This document shows positions 10,779-23,135 of a DNA stretch of 64,000 bases, piece by piece. The first letter of the stretch is position 1. Every line of letters begins with the position of its first letter. The notes beneath the pieces were generated by a model that did no database searches, had not been told where the DNA came from, and was given only the letters and a program-made list of their open reading frames with translations. Position numbers and translations under genes: made by a program. Source of the stretch: Morinoia aosen (lineage: Eukaryota; Arthropoda; Malacostraca; Amphipoda; Talitridae); contig CM059573.1 of assembly GCA_030386875.1 (NCBI GenBank), positions 29,491,891-29,555,890 on the forward strand, read 5' to 3'.

Positions 10779-11640
10779 GAGTTGAGAAAATGCAATCGAA
10801 AATGTTCCCTTCGATATTCCAAGTTGAAGGCATTAACTTTCTTCAGAACATATTGAAGAAAACAAAGCATATATTGAAGCAAAGCATATATTTCCTGCCA
10901 CGATTGATCAGTATCCAATTAAATTTGTCAAGCGTCATCAAATTGATCAGTCTTTCCCTGTGACTCGAAGGATTTAAAATCAGCATTCCACTGTTCCAAG
11001 ATGACTGAAATTACATGTTATCTTGATAGCCATCTTATTTGAGCAAGTTTTGGAATGCGATGATGACCAACGTTGACAATATCTTGTATCATGGAGGCAT
11101 CATTTTGACGTCTGCTACTCCGAGAGAAATATGAAGTAAGATTTTTCAGTGAGGTTTTCAAAAAACGAGGCAAAACAATACAGCATTGCTTGCGCATAAT
11201 GCAAATAAGTGACAGACGCAACAAATCAGAAAACACTTTAAATTACATCTACCAGCCGCTTTAAAAATATTGTCAATACGTACATTAGATTTGGCACTTT
11301 CAAAGCATTTTATGTGTTTTTCGGTTTTTCTAGGTGTTAGTAGCGTAGAATTGGTTGCATTTTCAGCATAACTGAACAGCATTTACAGCAGCTGAATTCT
11401 TTATTATCTCTGTCTTTTTGCAACCGGTCCTTAAATTCAACGTCACCTAACAATCTTCTCTGAAAGACTGTACGTACCATCTTCTCCTCTTCTTCGTAGC
11501 AGATTCTTCGCTCATGATTCAACACTGCATTGTTTCTACCAACTAATTTTCTAGAATAGGCGAAAACTAACTAAACAAAGCGACGATATTTACCTTGCGA
11601 ACAGGTGCGAACACGCCGTCCACTAGCTATCTGCGTTGTC
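10779..11640 (-). pseudogene. hAT-like transposase relic, N-terminal and central part
   Basis: Several overlapping minus-strand frames between 10779 and 11525 make one damaged coding region. The clearest motif is IRWLSR (about 11018-11040), followed in another frame by VILEQWN. The TRWLSL...VLEQW pattern occurs in widespread hAT-type transposase-derived proteins of insects and vertebrates. A second block that runs up to the LTR insertion at 10774 resembles the next conserved segment, ending with FNLEYRREH and LHFLNS. Frameshifts and stops make it inactive. The family assignment rests on motif memory, not on a search. Confidence 0.6.
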
Positions 11641-11779
11641 CCCGAGAGGCCAGGACTCCGAAGTTCCGAACGCCGCACATCAGTGGGGACTTTTGAAGAA
11701 ACAGAAGAAAAAAGCGAGAAACTTAGCCTGAAGCAAAAAAACCTAGATCTACTTTAAAAACCTAACGCTAGCAGCACTG

Positions 11780-12560
11780 CAGAGCTTACTATTGAAGTAT
11801 CTGCACAGAGTCGTTTAAAAGTTTTTCTTCCATGAATGCTGGTTGTCAATCCATTTGCACTTTGTGTGACGAAAACTCGGGGAAATAATGGCTTTCGTAC
11901 AATTTTTTCTTTTACTGTGACGTTAATAATTTGTTGAGAATTGTTGATAAAATTTGTGAAGAATTTCGCATTCCGTTGCGCCTTAAAAAATTTCCAAGAG
12001 TCATCTGAGTTTCGTTTCTAAAATATTGACTTACAACAGACCGGACATAATTTCAAAATTGTATTTTCTAGATTACACAAACTATATGTGCAAGCATTAA
12101 TGCGAGTGGGCTATTTGTAACTATCACTATTAACATCGAATAGGTTTCAGAAACCGGTAGCGTGAAAAAATTCTAAATATTTTACTACAAAAAGCTGTGA
12201 AACCACCGGGTTTGACTACATACTTGTTCGAATAATATTTTGATAGTTTCCACCAACTGGTACCTTTGTGTATGAAGAAGTGACAGTGAAACTAACTTTG
12301 AAACTCTTTTATGTGACTTCATGGCTCATAGGGCAGCAACAATATTTAGAATAGGTGCTCAGGGTACATTGGATAATATTGAAATAGTTTATGAAAAAAT
12401 GAAAAACTTTGAAATTTTGCCCGTTAGCAGTCGTATGTGAGGCTGGTGTGGGCTTAGTGGAATGCCAATTTTGTGTACCTAAGGAAGGCTATACTCTATA
12501 CCCACGGTTGACACACTAAGAAATTAATGTTAAATTAATTAGGCCTTAATTAATTTCGTA
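11780..12560. other. Stretch without recognised gene
   Basis: The interval between the hAT-like relic and the non-LTR relic has no supported feature. It is AT-rich, with no long open frame. Confidence 0.4.
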
Positions 12561-12713
12561 TAATTACAAAATAATTTCGTATATGAATATGAGTTTCATT
12601 TCTATATTCAAAATGTTTAAGATTTTTAAGAAACCGATGTTTCGAGACGTTAAATTGCTTGCAAATTGCTTGGCTTTGAGAGCTACTAGTAGTATAGCGA
12701 GCAAATTTATTAT

Positions 12714-12908
12714 CCATGGAGAGAAGATCTCCTGAATACCATGGACTCTTCCTTTGGTCATAAGCCGTTCATAGTGAACTTTCTGGTAGTGAACATATAT
12801 GATGTCTATTGCTTTCGTTTTGTCTAGAATTCGGATGATTTCTTTAAAGAAATCAAGTAGGTTTGCGAGGCAGCTCCGTTTTTCCATAACCCGTGCTGAG
12901 TGCCTTCC
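12714..12908 (-). pseudogene. Reverse transcriptase fragment of the non-LTR relic
   Basis: The translation has RSCLANLLDFF...DIIYVHYQKV...RVHGIQ...PWI, which lines up with the conserved RSCLTNLLEF...VDVIYLDFQKAFD...HGI...WI block of CR1/Jockey reverse transcriptases. The first catalytic Asp (YLD) is replaced by His (YVH), so the enzyme would be dead even without the other damage. It lies in a 199-codon open frame (12564-13163) whose first 60 codons are actually solo-LTR sequence. Confidence 0.75.
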
Positions 12909-12977
12909 ATAAAGTTTTAGGTTTGCAGATGTTTTGTTAATCGGAATTATATAAAGACCAATCTTTTGACATGCAAT

Positions 12978-14733
12978 TGTTATGATATAGGCAATAAGAG
13001 TTATATATATATATATACATATATACGTAGAGAGGATAGGCAGGCAACCGGTAGGTCGACGCAGCGCGGCATACCGAGGGGTAGGGAGGAGTAGGTATAG
13101 GCTGTATTGTAAGCTAGTGCGCAAAACTATACATATAATAAGACGAGGGCAACTTGAATACATAGCACAGAAAATAGTGGATTAAAAATTTAATTTTCAA
13201 CGAGTTAGGAAATAAGGGATTTCTGGGTTTATTTTGAGAAATATGCGTAGCAATATTGTGAAGTAAGACACACATCTGTATAGAAAGGTGACGCTCGAGG
13301 GTTAGCCAATCGCGAAATGCCACGTCACTGTCAGTATTCGCGGGTGTAGCAAAGCCCACGGTGCGCGTTCTTTGGTTCGAGGGAAGGTATAAATAGTGGA
13401 AGGAGTATGGTAACCGGTCTATTTGGCTTTGACCTGGTGCTAGACAAGATGTAGGACAGCGAGTTCAACGAGGGGAGGTGAGAATCAGTCTTTGTATTTG
13501 TCAACTGTTATATTGAACAATTGGGATGTTTCGATTTAATTTGAAATGGGATAAAATGGGAATTCAGAATATCCGTGTGTGAACAAAATGCAGTCTTTAT
13601 ATTTTCATTGAAGTTGTTGGCTCAAACGGGGCGCAGTGATCTTCTTTTTTGATATTAGAATGCAAATTAGTTCTCTGGGTTTTCATTTTTAGATTATTCT
13701 CGAATTGTTCTCGTGTTTGAAGTTTCACTTTAATATGGGGGTGAAAGAATTATTTAAATTATTTCTCAGAAGGAATTCATTTGATTGGGATGCTTTAGAG
13801 AGTTAGTTAAAATTCATGGTGTGGGGATTGTCTGTTGAAGCTTCGGAATTAATGTACTTTGTTTTTCTTTAGTATACATACACAGGGAAATGAATATTTC
13901 TTTAGTATGTTAATTCTTTACGGGGATTTAATGACGTTCATGTCTCAGGGAATAGATTATGCAACCCTGTTCATTGTTCCCAGGCGGGTGGGTCATTGTT
14001 GTATCGCCGCAACCTGGGTGATCTCTGCAACCAAGAGCTCTCGACACAGCTGGGGAGACTCGGACACTTCGGGGGCCACATCGAAGTAATCCGAGAATTA
14101 CGTTGATTCTCACCCGATCGTGGGATGACACACCGAAGTGTCGTCATGAAACTCCCAAGCACAAAAGGAGCTTAGCCGCATCTGCATCTACACAAAGGGA
14201 AGTTATGGCGTGGCAGTCTTATGCACAGTCGCTAGTGCGTAAAAAAGAACGCGTCACTAATCCATTCTTGTGCAGCTTATTGATAGGTGCCATGTGTTAG
14301 TTGACATCATGTTAATTGTGTTTATTAACGCGCGCTGTGATCACCTGGGGTTGGATGGGATGTGTTTCCTTCTAGGTTGCCTTGGTAGGGTTGCGGTACA
14401 AGGTGCGTGCAAGTAGTTCACAAGAGCTGGGTTTCGTAATTTGCTCAGTGTTTGCTGAGGAAGCTCATGTCAATTACGTGTTCTTTAGTTCACTTGAAAT
14501 AAAGTAATCAATAATGTACCATCAACTGAGTGTTTCATTTTCCCATGTTGAACTAGAGATACTGGTGTGGGTGAGCAGATCAGTAGTTATTTGCCTGTAT
14601 TTTCCACCTGTTCTACATTTCCTCCTTCTGTGTTATTTCCGCTCTGTGGTTTCATTTTTCCCTTCCACTATGAGGTTTCGATTCCTCACTACGAATAGGG
14701 ATGAGGCATCAGCCTTGTCCTAGTTTCGTGTCA
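12978..14733 (+). mobile_element. Solo LTR (1756 bp) inserted in the non-LTR relic
   Basis: The insert begins TGTTATGATATAGG and ends TTTCGTGTCA (TG...CA) and is flanked by CAAT at 12974-12977 and 14734-14737, a 4-bp duplication. The breakpoints coincide with where the reverse transcriptase reading stops (PISLTSS) and resumes (CQKI). Within it, TATAAAT at 13388 and AATAAA at 14498 suggest a plus-strand LTR. No second LTR or internal region is present, so it is probably a solo LTR left by recombination. Its sequence does not resemble the LTR at 5648-6768. Open frames inside (for example 13928-14162) look fortuitous. Confidence 0.72.
13388..13394 (+). promoter_or_regulatory. TATA box in the solo LTR
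   Basis: TATAAAT lies in a locally GC-richer stretch about 410 bp from the LTR start, a plausible U3 position. The start site is not determined. Confidence 0.4.
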
Positions 14734-16479
14734 CAATTACTGATAGAAGATGTCAGACTTATGGGTGATAGTGATTTTATTCCTGTATCCTCCCTTTCTC
14801 GAAAGTGTGACTGACATTAGCCTGTTTCCAGCGCTGTGGAACCAGGCCAGTTTCGAGAGTTTTTTTCACCAATGCGGGGAGTTAAGCCGTCAGGTCCAGT
14901 AGATTTGTATGGGTTCAAGACGACTAGTTTTTTGACTTCTTTTGCTATAGGTTATGATCTTTGTCATAGGCGAATAGACGTTCAAGGCTTGATGTTGTGG
15001 AATTTCATTTATATCATCTCGAGTGAACTCTAGATGTAAATACGCGATTAGGATTATGGCTATACTTTTTCCATCTGTTTGGGCTTCACCATCAATGTCG
15101 ATTGATTGTCCAATCGTATCTTTGATGAATCGTCTTTCATCGATGCATTTGTTGACGATGTTTGGTTTAGTTTTGGCTAGTGATGCTACCGTGATTTGTT
15201 TATCGCGCTTTTTATTTGTGATGATCTGTTCAATGAATAAGTTTGAATAAGTTCTGCATGAATAAGTTTCTGCATGAATAAGTTTGCCACAGATGCTTGG
15301 CTTTGGCTTGATTCGTTTTGAATTCTTCTGTGCGATTCTTGCCTGTCATTTTTATAATCTCGTATGTTAACGAGGGAAGGTTATTGGTTGGTTTCATATT
15401 CTTTATAGCACGATTTTCTGAAGCGGAATTTTTTTTCTCTTATACTATCGTGAAGTATACCGGAGAGTTGTTGTAAGTCATTAAATCATAGATTTCATCT
15501 CTTGGTTAATTGAAGTTTTCCCGTGAACGGTTGGTATTGTACTTTCGGTTTTCCTCAGCGTTATAACCGTTGAGTGCGAATGCAAACTACAACGTATGAT
15601 CAAATGGTGATCTTCTACTCTTTCAGTCACGTCTATGGCGTTTATTCTGAGGTCGAGGGTCGTGATAACGAAGTCTGATGCATTATTTTACCTTGCCAAT
15701 TCAAGGACGCACTGCTGCAAAAAATTTGAACTTAAGAGATCATTAAACTTGCTTCCGTGAAAAGGCTTGACTTTCATGTGAGGCCAAGTTTAAGGAGGGA
15801 AGATCTAAATCCCCCACAAAATCAAAGTTTCGAAGAGGGGACTGAGAATATTGTCAATATCATAAAGTTCATCGTCGTCGGTTGTTGTGCCTGCTTGGTT
15901 TCTAAAAGTGAGTACAATCTTGATAGTCGTTCATTGTAGTGGATGAATTGTTAAATTAGTAGCTCAATTTTTCGTGTTCAAACTCTCATATACAAGTTAC
16001 AAGTTGTGGTCGCAAATTCGCTTTGATATACAGTGAAGTATCGAAGTGCCACTTCTCTTGCTGACAAATGGTTCACCAACGGTGAAACGGTGAAACTTCT
16101 GCTCGGAGATGTTTTCCATTTAAAATCTAACTAATTTTCGTTTAGAGCTATAATACCGCTCGACTGACTGTGTTGGTGGGTTATTTTTTATTTCTTGCAT
16201 TTTTAGATGAATGTTCCGTTTGTTGCTAACTAACGTTTCTAGGGTGCTGTTATTTTGGTCAAGATTTTTTTTCAGTTAGTTGATGTGGTCCACATTGGTC
16301 CTTTTGCTATGAGCCAGGTTCGTCATTTTGTTCACCAGCTGGTTCTGCGCCGGTTTTGTCGTTTTGCTCAGTGGTAGGTTCTTGAAGTTGTTCTCTGTTC
16401 GGCTTATGGAATTGTCCAATGGCCAGTTCACGGAGTTGGGTTCCGCTATTTTTACGGTCATTGTTGGCTTTTAAAGATT

Positions 16480-17470
16480 AAATTGCTCCCTCTGGTTATT
16501 GCTCTAGCAATGAGTTCGTGTCATTAACTTCTGATGGGTTCCAATCGTTACATAGAGCATAGATCGAAAGTCGTATCTTGAAGTAGGACTGGATCAATAT
16601 AGGAGCAAAGGGTTGCAGTGGTTCTTGTTTCCTGTAACTGTTGAGGCACACCGAATGCGTCCCGTTGAGCGCTGGGGAGCAACATTCATTGCGCGCTGAG
16701 GAGAGCCTCACTCTGTGGACGCTCGTCTTGGTCTTGTCGTCTTTTCTATTACGTTGGGAATTTCCCCCACAGCCTGATGAACAGCATTAGTTCCGCTGTC
16801 GCACTGAGTGAGAGACAGAACGAGTGCTACACCCAAGTAAATTTTCAGTTTCCTAGTGTTTTCGTGAAACGTTATTCTATTTCTTCTTGGAAGGAACATC
16901 TGAATCTGTAGCCATCTGATTCGTCACAAACTCTGATTACAGCGTTTTTTCCTGTAGCTCCACTGATCACTCATGCTTTTCGTCAGGTGTAACTGTGTAA
17001 TCATTTTCACAATCCGGTTCAATGCAATGGAAATTTGGTAGGCAGTTGTTCCTGTTGAATCGCTTGCTTTAACGTGCTGTTTTTTGTCACTGCTTTCGTT
17101 AGTGGTATTTTTGTTGTTTATTTTAGTAATATTTTAGCTTTCATCAGAAGTATTCTAGTTTTTATTGTTTATTTTAGTTTAGTTGCTGTTTTGCAAATCC
17201 TTGTGCCTTTTTCGTAGTTTTATAGAAGCTGGCTTTCAGTTCTGCAATATTCCGTACGTCGGATGGAAATAACAGGTTGAAACAAAGTAAAGTCCGATTT
17301 GAAGATTTTGGGTTAAGATGAATAAGCCAATGACTTCGGAGATATAAATAATATACTCTCCATTGCTTTCAATTACCTCATTTCTCCCTAGAACAAGCTT
17401 ATAACTGTCTAGTTAGTAAAATTCTTTCTGTTTAGAATCAAAATACAAATTCAGCTCTTTTTCAGTCTCT
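16480..17470. other. Flank of the non-LTR relic, no clear gene
   Basis: Minus-strand open frames at 16496-16711 and 16708-16899 may be remains of the 5' part of the non-LTR element, but no motif supports this. The rest is T-rich sequence with no recognised feature. Confidence 0.35.
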
Positions 17471-17480
17471 TCTCTTGCTG

Positions 17481-17849
17481 TTAACCGAAGTCCACTAAAA
17501 TGGTTCTGCAGTCCTCGGAACATAAGGAAATCGGAAGCAGGTTGTTTGGGCCACGGCTGACTGTTTTGCAATTTCCCAAGTGGTAACAGTAGGATTCTTG
17601 CGACACAAGAACATTCAACTGATCAGAATCAAGAGTTTTAAGACGACCTTTCTTTGGCTTATATTTTAACGTGAAATCACCGTTTCGAAAATGAGAAAAC
17701 AATCTTTTGTAACTTCTTTCATTCACTAGATGATCCTTATAAGTGTTCTGAATAAATTTTTCTGGAGCACTTGCATTAGCACCTTTATTAACCTCGTACA
17801 GTAGAACATTTCTTATGTGATCTTCGGGTGGGACAAACATGGATGCCAA
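17481..17849 (-). pseudogene. Mariner transposase N-terminal fragment (HTH domain)
   Basis: The open frame translates to IRNVLLYEVNKGANASAP, then VNERSYKRLFSHFRNGDFTL and KPKKGRLKTLDSDQL. This follows the mariner/Mos1 N-terminus: HxRxxLLFEFxKGxxAxxA, VxxWFxRFRxGDFxL, xxRxGRPxxxDxxxL. A +1 shift near 17600 leads into NPTVTTWEIAKQS, matching the second helix-turn-helix (NPxxTTxELA). The catalytic DDE part does not follow, so this is a truncated relic of about 370 bp. Confidence 0.85.
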
Positions 17850-20102
17850 TATTTATAAAAATCTGAACGTAACAGAGATAATCTAAAAGAATCTCATTTA
17901 GTTTAGCCACTGAAATATGTTACGCTTATAGCAGAACATAAATACAGTAATTGACCAATCTAATTTTTTCAATCCGCTCTAAAAAATCGAACATCACTTT
18001 TGCTCCAGCCTGATTACTTTTTTGTAACGTCAGTCTGGTACCTAATCAAACGGGTCGTTGGAGTCAATGTAAGAAGGCTTATTAGATTTAGGCAGAGGTA
18101 ATCATGAGTTTGGGAGAGACCAGTCATATGCGAATCATATCCGCCGTGGAAATTGGTAACCCGTAGAGGAGTATGCTTCACTTGCATCCAATTGACACCA
18201 ATATTATACGGTGCCCCGATTTATTTTATTATTAAAGTTCTCAATAATATCACTTCTGTTCAACTCTAACAGCTTTTCACCGTGGCCTGCCGGCGTTCAG
18301 CCACAAGCGCTCCTCCTAATTTGTCATGTCCGATTCTTCTTGTCGTCGTCGTTGGGTTGACATATGTTGTTTTTCTTCCAAAAGTACTTTTGATAATAAA
18401 GTTGGAGGTATTTTGTGTGGATCACGATGCTTAGTTTGAGGTTGTTTCTAAATTTCTGCTTAGCGGTCAAACCGGGCCCTGGGGCTAGCTGGCAGGTAAA
18501 TTTAATTTCCAAAAAGAGTGTTTGCTCCTGGTCATGATTCTGCTTTTTTGATGTTTCTAAATACATTGACAGCAACCCAAGTTGTTGAGTCAGCTCTTGA
18601 ATTTTCCTTCTCTGGTTTTGGGTGCGCACATATGATTCCTGATTTACGTAGCAGAAACGGCATACCTCCATGTTGTGACCTTTCGTATTGAAGAATTGTA
18701 GAGCGAACGTAGCTTGACATTCTTAACAGTACTCTGTAAAAAAACTGCAAAAATACAAACAAAAACAGCCCGATTGTCTGTTAAATTGACACAAATTGTA
18801 ACTACTAGTCCGTTGTCTGAATATTATCCGTTGAATCAACAAATTCATCCGTAATTCGTTTCCATTCCGGACCCTTTTGCTGATTTCTGTTGTTCTCACG
18901 GGTCAATTAAAAACTACGGGAGTAAATAGAATTCTTCGTTGTCGTAACGGAATCTTGGAAGTTGTCTGTTGATCCAACGTCTTTTCTTTACACTTATAGG
19001 AGCGGTTTTCACCGACAAACTTAATATTACAGATTCGGATGACTCTTCAGGGGATTATACGGAATTCGATTAAATTTTCATTTTTTCAGTGGTCCGTAAC
19101 ACTAAAAACATGATCAAATATCTGTCACAATTTCTGTTAATGTTGCAGTATGTCTTGTATTACTCTATTGTCGTTTTATTTTCTGTTCAACCAATACATT
19201 ACCAGTTTGCGTTTGCTAAGTATGGGATAAGAAATTGACAATTGGGGCGGAACAGCTCCATTTAGAAAATTAATTATTCTCTCAGAATAGAATTTACAAT
19301 ATTAGCGCTGTGTAAAGAGTTTTAAGTTGCAAATACATCAATTTACCAACTAGAAATATATGATGGCCAGAAAGCGAAACGTTAATAAAAGGCCTGAGCA
19401 AATTTATTCAAAATATGTTCCCATTCCCTCTCATTCACAATACGATGCGACAACGCAGCGTAAAGATGGTGTACAATTTGACGTATTCTGCCCAAGGATT
19501 GAATAGCCCGTATATAAGTTGGCACATAACCGTACTTAAACGTGTATATTTTTACTCTCTATGGATGTGAGGAACATGAAGCAATTAGGGGCCTGTGCGT
19601 TTATACGTACATATATACACACATGCATATATTGTCTATTCACTTGTGTGTGTGTGTGTGTGTAAATATACGTAACTACATACGCGTAAAATTACGTACG
19701 AACAAGTGAAAAACACTATAAAAACGTTCATTAAAATCTACATGAATTTGCAAATAAGCCTGTGTCAGGGAGGAAGCTCATTTTGTGATTCACGCATGAA
19801 CTGTGCTCTGAGAAAAGAAAAACAGAATAACATGCAGCATTTTTATTCCCTTTTTTAGATTTATTTATTCATGACACAGTCTAATAATGCACGGCGTACA
19901 GTAATGGCAGCCCATACCGTATTATCGAACCAATTAATGCGGTATTTTAATTTACTCACGAAAAAGTTTCAGTATTGAAAAAGTGAAATGAAGCACGAAC
20001 CGTTTTAATAGCCTAACATATACGTAAAGAAGTTTTGTTAATCATTTGTAAGTGATCAAAGAACAAATTAGATCGCACGAATCCATTTACAATCAACGCA
20101 AA
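17850..20102. other. Gene-poor stretch with two overlapping minus-strand open frames
   Basis: Open frames at 18324-18671 (115 codons, with a QNQRRKIQELTQQLGLL helix-like segment) and 18532-18762 overlap in different frames and may be parts of one decayed coding region of unknown origin. From 18770 to 18990 the sequence is rich in short near-palindromes of the ctgttgatycaac type, resembling 35480-35900. A short (TG)n tract lies at about 19648-19662. Confidence 0.4.
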
Positions 20103-20110
20103 CCTTAGAG

Positions 20111-20339
20111 CAGGAGTTCTCAAACTTTTTTCAACCAAGGACCTCATATATTTCAGAGAATAAGCTAAAGACCCCTACACATGTGTACCCCTCAGGAAAA
20201 TATTTATTTAAATATATATATATATATATATATTTACATGTATGAATGCATTCCCTGTTAAATTCGTTAAATTTGTAGTCACCCTGTTAAAGTACCACGG
20301 ACCCCTGGAGGTCCTCGGACCCCACTCTGAGAACCCCTG
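20111..20339. mobile_element. hAT-type MITE, 229 bp
   Basis: It starts CAGGAGTTCTCAAAC and its complement strand starts CAGGGGTTCTCAGAG, the familiar hAT-type terminus. It is flanked by ccttagag (20103-20110) and acttagag (20340-20347), an 8-bp duplication with one change. The inside has ggacc/ggtcc blocks near both ends and a (TA)n core at 20212-20232, and no coding capacity. The one change in the duplication suggests moderate age. Confidence 0.88.
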
Positions 20340-20347
20340 ACTTAGAG

Positions 20348-21763
20348 ATAGTCTCGAGGGTGAATTTATTATACAGTTTTTTGGCGTAGAATTATTAGTG
20401 CCATATTCGTTATGGATAGGGTTGTTTATTTCTTGCGTGGTTTATACTATCATTAACGTACTGTGAAGGCCTTACTACAGCGTGCACGCAAAGAGGGCTA
20501 TACATAGGGGAGCGAAGATAAGTATCAAGTTATAACAATCAACAATTTCAAGTTTGATATCGAGCACACTTGTTGCTCAGTTTTTATGGATTTTTAAATT
20601 TCACTACTTCTTCGGAAAAAAATAAGAGGTTGAAGAAAAATGAAGCAGTTTATGAAATGAAAGAGACGCTGTCGTTGCCGTATTGAATTTATTGGTGGTA
20701 GCAAATTCCATGATAAACAAATAGTGTTAGATGTGAAAATGAAGGCTATTGAAATAGCAAACTGACACACCCTTGTGATTTTTTTGCACTAATGTGAGAA
20801 AATGCTTATTAACCTTATTTGAGTCGTTTATGTTCTCCAAAATGCTAGAAATATTTGCCTTTCTTTTGCAGACATGCGTCGATTAGACTGTATTTCATAA
20901 ATAGAAAGAACTCGTTACTCGTGTGAAACTTCGAACGTCTGTCACAATCTAGTCCCTCAGTCTGTGCCCGGAGGGGAATTCAGTGTAGTGAACGACATAT
21001 AATGTATAACTAAAGGTATTTACCATGTATATGGCATTTTTAATAAATTTCAAAGGAATTGAACGTCCATCCCGTCACAGACCATGTAATAGAAGATCGT
21101 CAAAAATGTCAATAATTATTGGCCAATGACGAAGCCCAGAAATTATCACGTGACAAAGAATCGTCACGTGACTTTGTTTACATTTGGTTATGACGGCTGT
21201 GAGTGATGCGACTTGGATTACAGGAGTTAAAATGGTTCCTTGCGTACGCTTAAAAAAAGTGTTCGATAATTGATGAAATTGAACGATGTTGGAATGCAAC
21301 GTTGAAGATGGATGATATATCCAAAATACCGAAGAGGTCTTGTGTTGTGGGCAGAGCATATTTTCTGTCGATCGAACTTCAAATCCATGTTTTCTCCCTT
21401 CAGAAATGCTAGCAAGATTACGAAATCTTCGCAGTTCCAAAAAGATCTGTGCAAGACCAAGGTAACGTAAAAATTAGAGTTACATCATTTGTCCCAATTA
21501 ACTCACTGAATCGGTGCTTCATAAATTAATAAAGACTCTTATTTCCCACTATTTGAAAAAAGAATAGCTTTTTATTTGACCCATGATAGCATGAGCTAAT
21601 GAAGAGATTTTTTTATATGCTTCACTTATGTTATCAATAATTTAGGCCCAGCAAATATAATATTTATAGTGAAAAACTAAAATAAAGACAACAGTAGACA
21701 ACCCAAAAATTTATTTCACATTCAGATTAGTATAATGTTGGCGTTTTATGAAAAATTTATTAA
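20348..21763. other. Stretch without recognised gene
   Basis: A minus-strand open frame (21075-21440, 121 codons) and an overlapping one (21227-21460) show no known motif. No repeats are evident. Confidence 0.4.
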
Positions 21764-21869
21764 CAGATGCTATTCTGAAAGTAATTATTCTTAAAACAAT
21801 AAATGATAATTGAAATATTTCAAATTAGCTATAGCATTTTGAGAATAATTACTTTCAGAATAGCACCTG
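21764..21869. repeat. Short palindromic element, 33-bp inverted arms
   Basis: The left arm begins CAGATGCTATTCTGAAAG and the right arm complement begins CAGGTGCTATTCTGAAAG. They stay complementary through the taattattct block, leaving a loop of about 38 bp. The CAG ends suggest a hAT-type miniature element, but the flanks do not show an 8-bp duplication. Confidence 0.65.
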
Positions 21870-22855
21870 TACATATGTAACTAAGTTTTGCATTTTATAA
21901 TTTTTGAAATATTTCAAATTGTAATTTTTCAAATTAGTTATATTGCCTATTTATTTTGTATTTTCAGTAACTGTTTCATATTAAGTTACAATCAAAATCT
22001 TTCGTTAGCAGTTTTATTTTTGAATAAGTGGCTGTAACACACTTTGGATGTACATCCATTATTTTTACACAGGTTTGTTCACTTTGCTTGCAAACAAACA
22101 ATTTCCAAATTTCTATACATAATAAGTATAGCTCAGTAAAAATAATATGACTAGTTATAAGATTTCAATAGATGATTTGTATCTGTTATGTAGAGTAATC
22201 ATAATGCTATCTGGATTTCACTAGATAATCCTGCATGATCCATTTAAAAATTTGTTTTGAAATACTCTACTCTTTGCTTGTATTATAATTGGAAAAATAA
22301 CATCATGCAGGCTTTTGTACTTATGTAGCGTTGTAGAGAAATAATAGTGTATCTATCTGACTTTACTTAGTAGTAAAATGAATGATTAGGCTTTGGGTAT
22401 AAACCAAAGTTTTTCATAAAGGAATATCTAATACTTTCGCGAGCCAAGATCATGTACACCTTGAGAGTAGCCAAGAGAAAATTCCCGGAAAAAAATTGGA
22501 ACCCCGAGGACCCAGGATGGAAACATTTTCGCATTCACCCCTGGACAACCGGATTCGAGAAGTCAGATTAACACACCAGAAGAGCTCGACCAATACCTGA
22601 TGCTGCAACTGGAGATATCATCGAAACAGGTCTTGGGTGATCACCTCAATTAGGTATCAAAACATGTAACTGTGTCAAATTATATACTCGTATGTCAATA
22701 ACGCCTAGAATTCTATAACTTTTTACTAAAACTTCAAGCTGCATAACTTCATGTCATGAATCAGTTCCAACCTCTAAAGATATATACGTCAGTTTTACCT
22801 CAATTTTGACAATTGTATGACAGATATATGAATATGAACATTTATGACAGCTGTA

Positions 22856-23135
22856 TATGTGAACTTGCAACAGCACCATCAGCAATTTGTACCTACCAAT
22901 GTTATAATGGAATATTGATATCCACCTTGTTCGCTTTTCATCGTAAATTGTATGTATTTTTTTATCAATAAAAGTATTATTATGTGTAAACCCTATTAGC
23001 TGATCAGATTATCATTGTCGCTAAAAAAATTTGAAACTTATTGCCTGTTGTATGTGAACTTTGTAACAACGCCTTCAGCAATTTGTACGCATCAATATTG
23101 TACATTGAACTCCAATATTATTCGCTCATGGGCTG
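22856..23135 (+). repeat. Pair of diverged direct repeats, offset about 195 bp
   Basis: Two segments, starting at about 22856 and 23051, share tgtgaact, an aacarc-rich part, tcagcaatttgtac and then caat-gtt blocks over about 85 bp. They lie just upstream of the non-LTR element that starts near 23290 and could be tandem units of its 5' UTR, as in other non-LTR elements; that is an inference. Confidence 0.5.

Larger units (their letters stand above)
4938..11779 (-). mobile_element. Old hAT-like DNA transposon, split by an LTR retrotransposon
   Basis: The outer ends carry CAGTGCTGC (4938) and its complement GCAGCACTG (ending 11779), followed inward by similar but diverged sequence. A 5' CAG is typical of hAT termini. 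The 8-bp flanks do not match, so the exact limits are tentative. Inside is a minus-strand transposase relic in two parts, 10779-11640 and about 5100-5647. They are separated by the LTR element 5648-10774, which accounts for 5.1 kb of the 6.8-kb span. Confidence 0.6.
12600..16470 (-). mobile_element. Decayed CR1/Jockey-type non-LTR retrotransposon, split by a solo LTR
   Basis: Read on the minus strand, the parts come in the right order. At 16276-16461 is a Lys/Asn-rich, coiled-coil-like segment that may be part of ORF1. At about 15780-15870 is FVGDLDLPSLN, matching the GDFN motif of the endonuclease, followed at about 15600-15760 by NFLQQ...DFVITTLDL...DHHLI, its C-terminal end with the D-H pair. 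At about 14850-14990 is a stretch with STGPDGLTP and then LVPQRWKQANVS (reverse transcriptase N-terminus), then PISLTS near 14750. The frame then resumes at 12974 after the solo LTR. Frameshifts and stops throughout show an old, inactive copy. The 3' end near 12600 is truncated. Confidence 0.75.

Noticed and set aside
12978-13163. N-terminal 60 codons of the 199-codon minus-strand frame as part of a gene
   Set aside because: This stretch lies in the solo LTR and is fused to the reverse transcriptase fragment only by the insertion.
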